Assembly: GCA_028565635.1 (NCBI GenBank)
Contig: JAOXYB010066611.1
Coordinates: 1-24,427 of the forward strand
Origin: Phoronis ovalis
Lineage: Eukaryota; Phoronida; Phoronidae
DNA: 24,427 bases
Reading direction: 5' to 3'
Below, one piece after another: positions 17,481 to 24,427 of this stretch; the first letter of the stretch is position 1; each line of letters begins with the position of its first letter. A program made the translations under genes and the position numbers. Below the pieces are notes generated by a model. That model worked only from the letters and a program-made list of their open reading frames with translations, ran no database searches and was not told the DNA's origin.

Positions 17481-17764
17481 TTTGCAACAAAGTGCGACCT
17501 TGTGGTATAATGGTATTTTGTTTGTGATGTCGCATTTTATAGATTAGTTAATATGCATATTACGACATTCAGCTCGAACCGTAATGGAAACATTCAAATT
17601 TTAGAATGTGAACATTTTGTGATGATATGATAATGATGTAGCTTTAATTTTCGCAAAGGTTTCTGCTTCAAGCTACAATGCAGTAATAATACCTTTGCTG
17701 CATATCTAATGTCCTCCTAAACTTTGAAATACCACTACACCACAGGGTCGCACCTTGTTGCAAA
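17481..17764. mobile_element. Short foldback element with ~38-bp terminal inverted repeats
   Basis: TTTGCAACAAAGTGCGACCT followed by TGTGGTATAATGGTATTT at 17481-17518 is mirrored by AAATACCACTACACCACAGG then GTCGCACCTTGTTGCAAA at 17727-17764 (about 90% complementary). The 284-bp span has no ORF, as in non-autonomous DNA elements (MITEs). Flanks are AT-rich and I could not fix a target-site duplication. Confidence 0.8.
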
Positions 17765-18544
17765 CAGTAATTATAATGAATGAAGAAAAACTTAAGTTTC
17801 AAGTCGCCTCTAATTTCAAAAGCAATTTATAGTGGTACTAATTCTCAGATCGCAGTAGATTAGATGACTAATTGTTCTACAAAAAATTAATGTTTAGGTG
17901 GTTTAATAGTGCTCACGCAGTGGTCAGGTACACACCAATTTTCAAGCAGCCAAAATTGTAGAAAATAAGACAACCTTAGTTTGGTATGAAAGGAACCTAT
18001 GGTCAGCATAAAAGTCTATAGTCATCACTTTTGAAACCACTCTCCCTTCAAATCGCTGTGCCAGTTTAAAAGGTGGTAAAGTAAACTATGTCAAGTATAT
18101 AAACAATGTGAATTGTTACTCGACTGGAGAGTAGAAACCATAAGACGAGTATAAACCCACACACTGCAAAACATGCATTAACAGAGATCTAATAGTAATT
18201 CAGTCCTTTTGAGAACACCAGGCTGGTCTGCTAGTAAAAGGTAGATGATGTCCGAAGATTTGTCAAAATTTGTTTTCAGGTGTTTGCTTGCATTTATACC
18301 AGATATTCTTCAGCCATTTTAGGAAATTTATTGTCAATGGCACAGAATAAAGATTATTAATGAGCAGATATATGTTGTACAAGATTTTTAATTATACTAC
18401 ATATTCATTACATACATACTGTACAAATCAGAACATTACATGCCGGTTACATAGAAAAATTTTCATAATTAATTGTGCGTTAATTATGCTTTTTACAAGA
18501 AAAGTTTTAAGAAACAGGACCCACCAAGCAATGAATGGAAGATA
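17765..18544. other. No gene recognised
   Basis: A minus-strand open stretch around 17945-18060 (KLAQRFEGRVVSKVM) has no start, splice context or family match. The segment 17900-18150 may be a dispersed repeat, but no second copy lies in the window. Confidence 0.35.
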
Positions 18545-18833
18545 GTGGTGTGCAGCCCAAACTTAAAATATCAACCCATTCAAGTTTAGGGATTTTGGTC
18601 TCAAGAATGTACCCATTTTTAGGGTTTTCTGTCACAAAATAGACCCAATTTAATAGAAAATGTCCCAGAAATACTACCTTTAAATAACTCCATGAAAAAA
18701 AAATGATCCATTGTTATCGACTTTCTTAGGCACATTTCTGAAACTAGTGGATCCATTTTTAGGAACTTATTGGTGAAAGTTACGCATTTGGCGGCCCACC
18801 ACATTAATTATATATGTAAGTGTTCCCTGGGTG
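18545..18833 (+). mobile_element. Short repeat element, copy A
   Basis: Contains GCAGCCCAAACTTAAAATAT, CCCATTTTTAGGGTTTTCTG and TATATATGTAAGTGTTCCCTGGG, shared in order with copy B (18875-19173) and, inverted, with copy C (19951-20190). The 5' terminal CCCGGGGG block is missing. Confidence 0.75.
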
Positions 18834-18874
18834 AAAAATTCTTGGAAGGCAATTAGTAACTCAAAATACACTGA

Positions 18875-19173
18875 CCCAGGGGGTACTGACCATATTTTTA
18901 GACAAGGGTGTGTAGCCCAAACTTAAAACATCCATCCAATTTTAAGGATTTTGGTCCCAAAAATTGACCCATTTTTAGGGTTTTCTGTCACAAAAGGACA
19001 CATTTTTAAGGTTTTCTCTCGGAATCACTACCTTTAAGTGAAAACAACCCGTTATAAGGGATTTTGTTGAAAATATGAAAAGTGGACTCATTTTTACTAG
19101 AGATTTATCAGTGAAAAAGTAACCCTTTGGGTGGCACACACCCTGTATTCATCATATATGCAAGTGCCTCCTC
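18875..19173 (+). mobile_element. Short repeat element, copy B
   Basis: Starts CCCAGGGGGTACTGACCATA and ATTTTTAGACAAGGGTGTGTAG. The body has several spaced 'CC-A-TTTTTA-GG' blocks and ends CATATATGCAAGTGCCTCC. No ORF. Copies A and B lie head to tail about 40 bp apart. Confidence 0.75.
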
Positions 19174-19670
19174 TAGCCCGGGCACTGTCAAACAGCTCTC
19201 ATATAAAGTTTGTAAAGCCACTTTTTACAATTATCATGTAATATTCTATTGTACACAGTAAACTTGAAATCTTCTGTAATAAAACTTTTATCATCACTAT
19301 TACATAAGTTCATGTAATGTTTTACAAAATCATTCAGATTACCGTGACGACACACTGCACTGAGGTAGACAAAGTAATTCAATTAAAATAAATACTTGTA
19401 CACTTCAGACAAATGATCATTGTGAATAATAATTCAATATGTCATTGTCACAAATTACATTCTTGCTACATAGTGAACACAGGCACAGCAATCAAATCTG
19501 CAAATTAATTCTGAAAGTGCACACACATCACCAAACATACATGTACTTCCAAATGATACACTTTTCTACATTTAATAGAAATCTATTCTTAGACTAGGTA
19601 CAATTATAATTTTAGAACATGATACTGGTTAATTTAAACATGAAATATTGATATTTCCGTACTGTTCGCA
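19174..19670 (-). other. PLGRKT 3' flank / probable 3' UTR
   Basis: No coding sequence. On the minus strand ATTAAA (plus TTTAAT at about 19570-19575), ~95 bases past the stop, is a possible poly(A) signal. Confidence 0.35.
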
Positions 19671-19774
19671 TTATCTTGAACTAAGCCTAGCAGCTTCAAT
19701 GCTAGCTAATGTGGGTAAACCTTGTGGCAGATCTAATAAACCATGTTCTTCTCTCATAATACGGTCAGCTTCCT
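19671..19774 (-). CDS. PLGRKT: PLGRKT coding exon 4 and stop
   Basis: Acceptor TGTTTGCAG|AGGAAG; encodes EADRIMREEHGLLDLPQGLP and a tail ending AARLSSR before TAA (19673-19671). The LP-x-G-x-x-T/SIE-x-AR pattern matches the human C-terminal region. Confidence 0.95.
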
Positions 19775-22692
19775 CTGCAAACAGAAAAATAAAGGTTGAG
19801 CACATGGACTGACAATCTACATGTATTTTAAACTTGTTGTCAGTCTAATCTTCATGGAGTACTTAGTCCCATATCACATTTATTAACTTACATAATAGAT
19901 AAATTTGACGTGTCACAAGTACAAATGGTGAAAGTGTAATAGTATTAATGCCCAGGGGGCACTTACATATATTATGAATACAGGGATCGATGTGCAACCC
20001 AAATGGGTCACTTTTTCAACAATAAATTCCTAAAAATGGGTCCATTTTTCACAGAAATGTCAACAAAATCTCTAAAACTGGATCATCCAAAAAATGAGTC
20101 CATTTTTGAGAGTAAAATCCCTAAAAATGGGTGGATATTTTGAGTTTGGGTTGCACATCCCCGTCTAAAAGTATGGTCATTACCCCCCGGAATAATGCCA
20201 TCGATCTACTCTTTCAGTAAAAAAGCGCCATCTAGAGTCAAAATTTTGTTATAGTTACCAGGTTTTCTGCCTGTTTAATCTCTCATAAGGCTTAATAATA
20301 TTTTATAAAAAGGAAAACATGTTCAAATGCCATTTTTAGGGAAAATTGCCAACTTTAATTGTCACATACACTGTTTGGGAGTAAAGTACCATTTCACTGA
20401 AGGTGACAACATAGATTTCTATTTAAATTCCAACCATTTGTCAATTGAAACATACTATGCCAAAGAATCTTTTTGACATCTACAACTCATTCTCTTTTTT
20501 AGAATGTCTTACCATGTTAAAAACCCCAAATTATTAAACAAATCATGAATAGCCTATTTCTTGTGTGATAGACATGCTGTTAGTTTTGACTAGGAGCCAC
20601 ATTGAAAATGTAAACAATCAGAAATCAAAAAATTAAAATTAAATCAAAAGAGAGCTGTTAAAGCTTTAAAACACATTAAATGCACAGCAGCAATTTTCAA
20701 CATTACTTTTGACACGACTGAAGCTTCATAAGATACTGAAAATATGTAAACATTAACAAACCTCTCATTCTAAACATTTTAGATCCATATGCCAGGTCAT
20801 ACTGGTACCCAAAAAGAAATGAAAGTGGTATTAGCGGTCCTATTGGCCATGTTTTCTTCATCTTGATTGCTCTACAAAACAAATAATACCCTATTAATGA
20901 AATGTGTAAACTGTTTTATTTGCCAAGCGCACTAAAATGCTTTCTTTAATATAGCCTTCAACATCCTTGTACCTTGGAAGGATACCCCTGGCAGTCATGA
21001 GTCTTTCTGTCAGTTTTGGAGAAAAAAGGAGCATATACAGTTTGCAACATGGTGTGGTAAAGATTACTAACTGTGCCAAAATTTAGGTTGTTGTGACACA
21101 TATACCAAATCAAGTACCTTGTTATTTTAAGCAACTAATAATTTTAAAATTCTAAATCTATACCAAGAACTAACAATGTCTGTGTTAAGTTTACCTTTTT
21201 AAGCAAGAATCTTTAAGAATGACCCAACTGGAAAGAAGTAACATGATGATGAAAAAATAAACATGGTATAAAAAGCAGAAAACATTTACAACTTTGACAA
21301 GGTAAATGTTTCCATATTCATCAAATTTTTAGATGTCTAATCTAATTGCCTTTTCTTACCCAGCAGTTGCTCCTAATACTGCTATACCATAAAATGTACC
21401 AAACCATAGAAACAAATCTCTAGAACGTGCCATCATTGTTGCCATCTGACGCTCTCGCATTTGATTCTGCATTTGAATTTGACGTTCCAGCTAGCAAACC
21501 AGAAGATGCTATATTAGTCTCAAAATAATAATATTAGTAGTAATTATTTTAATTAACTAGAGTAAGCAAAGACGGAAAAGGACACTTCATCCATATATTA
21601 AAATAATTTTAGTGCTAATCATACAACTTAACTTAAGCTATCATTAGTGTTAGGTAACATTAGGTAAGACAAAAAAGTGTTAACTTCAAATGTTATGTAA
21701 TTATTCAGTTATAAACAGTCGTAGATTGGATGTTATACGTGCAAATTACTTGATAAATGAACAATAAGTTATTCATAAATAGATCTATGTTCCGTGCTTT
21801 GATTGTGACGAATACCAACATTATTTACATAAATGCAAACCGTAATGATGGCAAAGTGAGACATCGACTGTGTTGCTATCTGGTGGATAGTATATCCCTT
21901 TGATGAAGCTGGATTAAAAACTGCATACTATTTAAAAAATGGATATACCTAGGCGTAAATGAAAAATCATATAAGGGGTACTTTTTTGGTAAACACATAC
22001 ACTTTCTGGGAGCTAAATTAACATTTCACTGAAGGTGACAACAGAGATTTCTATTTAAATTCCAACCATTTGTCAATTAAAAAACACCGTATGCCAAAGA
22101 AGGGTTGATTTTTTATTATCACTTATGTTAAATGGGTACAGTTTGACTGAAGTTTGAAAGTTAACATAAAAACATAGACCTGGGCTAAAATGAAGATTCT
22201 CAATCACTTAAATAATATGTATAAGTATCTGCCTTCAAACAGTTTCTTGTGATCAGAATCTTGATTTGACCTACCGTCAGTGGAGTGAACCAAAGTAAAC
22301 TGAATAATGATTTCTTAACTTCTGGTCCTGTAGAAATTCACTTGATCAGTTTACTAAACTACGTACCCAAGCTAGTTTGAAATTCATCATTGTACACAAG
22401 AAACCAACTGTGTCAGCTTGATTTGAGTAAAATATCGGTTTGACTTTTTCTGCATCATGATTGATACAGATTTATCAATTAAATTGATTCAAAAACTGAT
22501 CTGGTTTAATAAATTTGATTTATTAATTAAGAATTAAAAGAATATATTTTTTAAACCAGTTGAAGTTTTCCCAAGACGGAATGGGGTAAATTAGTAGTTT
22601 GCAGTTCTTACCATAATGTTCTGCTGCAATGCCATGTACTCTTGTTGCTTTTTCATGTTGTCATCTAAAGATTTAGAAATGTAGCCACCCAT
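19671..22692 (-). CDS. PLGRKT: PLGRKT orthologue (plasminogen receptor KT family, two-pass membrane protein), 4 coding exons
   Basis: Exons 22612-22692, 21360-21490, 20762-20871 and 19671-19774 splice in frame (phases 0, 2, 1) into 141 codons; the human protein has 147. MGGYISKSLDDNMKKQQEYM aligns with the human start. LERQIQMQNQMRERQMA is the helix before the membrane, LFLWFGTFYGIAVLGATAG (about residues 53-71) the first membrane segment, then AIKMKKTWPIGP and the second segment PLIPLSFLFGYQY, then DLAYGSKMFRMREEADRIM. All four introns/exon joins use GT-AG. In vertebrates the protein sits in membranes and binds plasminogen through a C-terminal Lys. This one ends LSSR, so that residue is absent. 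A good acceptor (TTGATTTTAG) 10 bases before the ATG implies a separate 5' UTR exon. This is the only intact host gene seen. Confidence 0.95.
19951..20190 (-). mobile_element. Short repeat element, copy C (downstream half of a PLGRKT intron)
   Basis: Begins CCCAGGGGGCACTTACATAT and ends GTATGGTCATTACCCCCCGG, so both ends read CCC(A/G)GGGGG inward: short terminal inverted repeats. The body carries the same AAAATGGGTCCATTTTT-type blocks as copies A and B on the opposite strand. It lies in the intron between the last two coding exons of PLGRKT. Confidence 0.75.
20363..20470 (+). repeat. Dispersed direct repeat, copy 1 (PLGRKT intron 3)
   Basis: CATTTCACTGAAGGTGACAA, then ATTTCTATTTAAATTCCAAC and CATTTGTCAATT are shared almost exactly with 21994-22100 in intron 1. 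Confidence 0.85.
20762..20871 (-). CDS. PLGRKT: PLGRKT coding exon 3
   Basis: 110 nt, acceptor TTTTGTAG|AGCAATC, donor AGAG|GTTTGT. Encodes the basic loop AIKMKK, the second membrane segment and the YQYDLAYG motif. Confidence 0.95.
21360..21490 (-). CDS. PLGRKT: PLGRKT coding exon 2
   Basis: 131 nt, acceptor TTTGCTAG|CTGGAA, donor GCTGG|GTAAGA. Encodes the amphipathic RERQMA helix and the first membrane segment. Confidence 0.95.
21994..22100 (+). repeat. Dispersed direct repeat, copy 2 (PLGRKT intron 1)
   Basis: Second copy of the block at 20363-20470, with the same order of motifs and a short A-rich insertion after GTCAATT. Non-coding; family unknown. Confidence 0.85.
22612..22692 (-). CDS. 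PLGRKT: PLGRKT coding exon 1
   Basis: 27 codons from ATG (22692-22690) to QQNIM, donor ATG|GTAAGA. Carries the short N-terminal segment with the conserved GGYISKS start (GFIFSKS in human). Confidence 0.95.
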
Positions 22693-23322
22693 TTTGAGGA
22701 ATCTAAAATCAAGGGAAGAACAGTACTGAAAAATATTCTACAGCAACATCTATTTAGGTTAATATTTGCCATATATTGGATAATACAGCTGGGGTGTAAT
22801 TTACTTTATAATTATAACAGGTGACCAGTCAGTTGCTTACCTTGGTAGCCTTTAGAACCCAAATGTATCTAATATGCAATTTTATTGTAAATGTGTATTG
22901 TATAAGCAATGATAAATAGTTTTAACCGGATTCTTAAACATATAGGTTAAAAACTAGAACGGTAGGTCCAGGTTAAAAAGTAGGGATGCTCTAAATTAGG
23001 ATATGTAACTAAAGCAAGGACCCGGTCCAGGTTACACATCAATGTGACAAGTGATTTCAATGGTTACAATTATAAGAGTTGAATCAATAAAACAATTAAG
23101 TCAAGATGGGATTAATATAACAGTAAAATGATCCAAAGCACAAGTAATTTAATGATTTAGTACCGGGTGGGTTGACCTTTCACTCGGTTGAAGTCTTGAA
23201 CAGAAAGATCCCAAGTCACCCAGAAGGCAGAGCCTCAACCATACAGAAATTAATTTCAATACAACATTTAGCAATTTTATAAACACGCCGTAATGGTGAT
23301 GAAGTTTATAAATACAGTGTAC

Positions 23323-23450
23323 CTGTTGGTCTCGTGCACAGTTACTGATTATTGTAATGTGTAACCGCAGTTTCTGCTTTCAATTTCGAGGCAAATGTTA
23401 CCCAGCCAATATTAATAATAGACTTCCGGGGAGTACGCCATCTGTCGACA
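23323..23450 (-). other. PLGRKT: Probable non-coding first exon (5' UTR) of PLGRKT
   Basis: A donor CAACAG|GTACAC at 23322 can splice to the acceptor 10 bases before the PLGRKT ATG, and CRE/ETS motifs lie just upstream. The start is set by the promoter motifs only and is approximate. Confidence 0.4.
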
Positions 23451-23481
23451 ATGACGTCATATCGGGACTGTAAAATGGCGG
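23401..23481. promoter_or_regulatory. CRE / ETS / YY1-type promoter, possibly bidirectional
   Basis: The block carries CCAAT (23406-23410), ACTTCCGG (an ETS site on the minus strand, about 23422-23429), the palindromic CRE TGACGTCA (23452-23459) and AAAATGGCGG (a YY1-like motif, 23472-23481). It is locally GC-richer than its surroundings. Such clusters mark TATA-less housekeeping promoters, fitting PLGRKT on the minus strand and possibly a divergent plus-strand unit. Confidence 0.6.
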
Positions 23482-23545
23482 TGTGCCCTGGATTTTTTGG
23501 TATCGCACTAAATTTATTTAAATATGGATTGAACTGAAATTAAAG
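23475..23545 (+). other. Candidate first exon of a divergent plus-strand gene
   Basis: From the ATG within AAAATGGCGG a 20-codon frame reads MAVCPGFFGIALNLFKYGLN and stops at 23537. Eight bases later AAAG|GTAAGA is a strong donor. This would be a 5' exon with a short upstream ORF; the downstream gene would lie outside the window. Confidence 0.35.
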
Positions 23546-24284
23546 GTAAGATGATTTGATCGATCTACTGGAAAATATTACATAGAATCTTACCCAGTAA
23601 TCTATAGCAGAAATTCTGTTTTATTCGAGAGTTTTTTAAATTACGGCGGCATTGTGGGTTTGAGTGTTTTGGTGGTATTAAAATCACTATTAAATCATAA
23701 TTCTTGACTGACTTGAGTGGAATTCTAATCATGAAGCATTTCTTTACTATGTGTTCTGTAATAATACTGGTTGGTTTATTTGAAAAATCTGTACGTTTAT
23801 CCATTTCCTTTTACCTTTGTTCCCACAAAATAGCAATCTTCCTCAGTTTTATTGTTGAATTAAGCTATACGCTTTGGCAGGAACTGTCAAATCCAATATA
23901 TTTATAACATTAACAAGCAAGCAGATATATACTTCTGCTGTTGTTTGGTTTTTATGTGATTGTAGTTTGTAACTATTGGGAGTAAAGATCATTTGGGGCA
24001 AAACTAGGCTTGTTTAGTGGTACCTAATCCGAATTTATAACAAACAAAAGCAATTTTTTGCAAATACAAAAGTCCGGGATAAAAGTAGCATCAGAATAAA
24101 CTTTCATTCCAAATATTATTATTAAGGAATACAAGTCGAACTTCAAAATGTATTAAATGTAATAATGTTAGCAAATCAGAGTCAATTTTATATGGATAGT
24201 TTTGTAAGTAACATCAATGCAATCCACATTTTCTGAAAGTTTAAACAAGGGTTGGAAGGAATCCAATTTTTTCCAAGCACTGTG
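23546..24284. other. No gene recognised
   Basis: Short open frames on both strands (for example 23704-23907) lack family features. If the divergent exon is real, this is its first intron. Confidence 0.4.
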
Positions 24285-24427
24285 AAACCCCGGGGGGTAC
24301 TCAATTGACTACGGGGATGTGCCGCGGAACCCAATCCAAAATTTTAGCTTGTAGCAAACCCAATCCAAATTTTTTGAAATTGTAGGGTAGTAATCCAAAT
24401 TTTGTGAAATATAAGGGTAGCAATCCA
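24285..24427 (+). mobile_element. Start of another short repeat element, cut by the window end
   Basis: AACCCCGGGGGGTACTCAAT, then GGGGATGTGCCGCGGAACCC and repeated CAATCCAAATTTT(T)TGAAAT / AAGGGTAG blocks of about 30 bp. Its end CCCCGGGGGGTACT matches the terminus style of the 18.5-20.2 kb elements, but the body differs. Confidence 0.7.

Noticed and set aside
17945-18060. Minus-strand open stretch KLAQRFEGRVVSKVM
   Set aside because: No start, no splice sites, no homologue recalled; left as unassigned.
20894-21079. 61-codon minus-strand ORF in a PLGRKT intron (FSPKLTERLMTARGILPRYK)
   Set aside because: Fairly protein-like, but has no splice sites compatible with PLGRKT and no family match. 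Possibly a repeat fragment.

Overview
This window reads as invertebrate nuclear DNA: AT-rich, intron-bearing, with GT-AG splice sites and many decayed mobile elements. One host gene is clear: a four-coding-exon PLGRKT orthologue on the minus strand (19671-22692). The repeat style, with short elements ending in CCC(A/G)GGGGG, and the PLGRKT sequence would suit a marine deuterostome such as an acorn worm. I cannot prove the species from the sequence.

Layout. 1-1413 holds a ~395-bp tandem repeat and then a striking palindromic satellite (CTATAGAATTCTATAGAGCTC-like). 1680-4781 (minus) is a multi-exon gene or recent pseudogene joining an N-terminal THAP zinc finger, a PKKKRK-type nuclear localisation signal, an acidic stretch, a leucine-rich coiled coil, a Ser/Thr/Pro linker and a C-terminal BEN domain. 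5324-6674 (minus) is a decayed transposase with half a THAP domain, a coiled coil, a helix-turn-helix and a DDE_4 (IS5/Harbinger-like) nuclease core. 6723-8420 (minus) holds unassigned coding-like fragments and a retroelement gag-like fragment with a zinc-binding motif. 8790-9342 (minus) carries two exons of a Mutator-like (PF20700-type) transposase. 9501-9838 is a large inverted repeat. 9802-10680 (minus) is a second, diverged copy of the BEN end of the first gene, again followed upstream by a DDE_4 transposase remnant (11040-11830), here without its first catalytic Asp. 12590-14077 (minus) contains an orphan exon-like ORF, a possible P-element-like piece and a gag-like ORF in two frames. 15241-15943 has an unassigned protein fragment and a tRNA-derived SINE. 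16121-16261 is a 21-bp minisatellite, and 17481-17764 is a foldback element. 18545-20190 carries three copies of a short non-autonomous element around the 3' end of PLGRKT. A CRE/ETS/YY1-type, possibly bidirectional promoter lies at 23401-23545. The window ends inside another repeat.

The most notable pattern is that a BEN-domain gene and a DDE_4 transposase lie in the same order and strand twice, about 8 kb apart. This would fit a two-gene DNA transposon (nuclease plus DNA-binding partner, as in PIF/Harbinger) whose second protein is THAP-BEN. It could also be chance or a local duplication. Nearly all transposon-type ORFs carry frame breaks, many in homopolymer runs, whereas the PLGRKT exons are clean.
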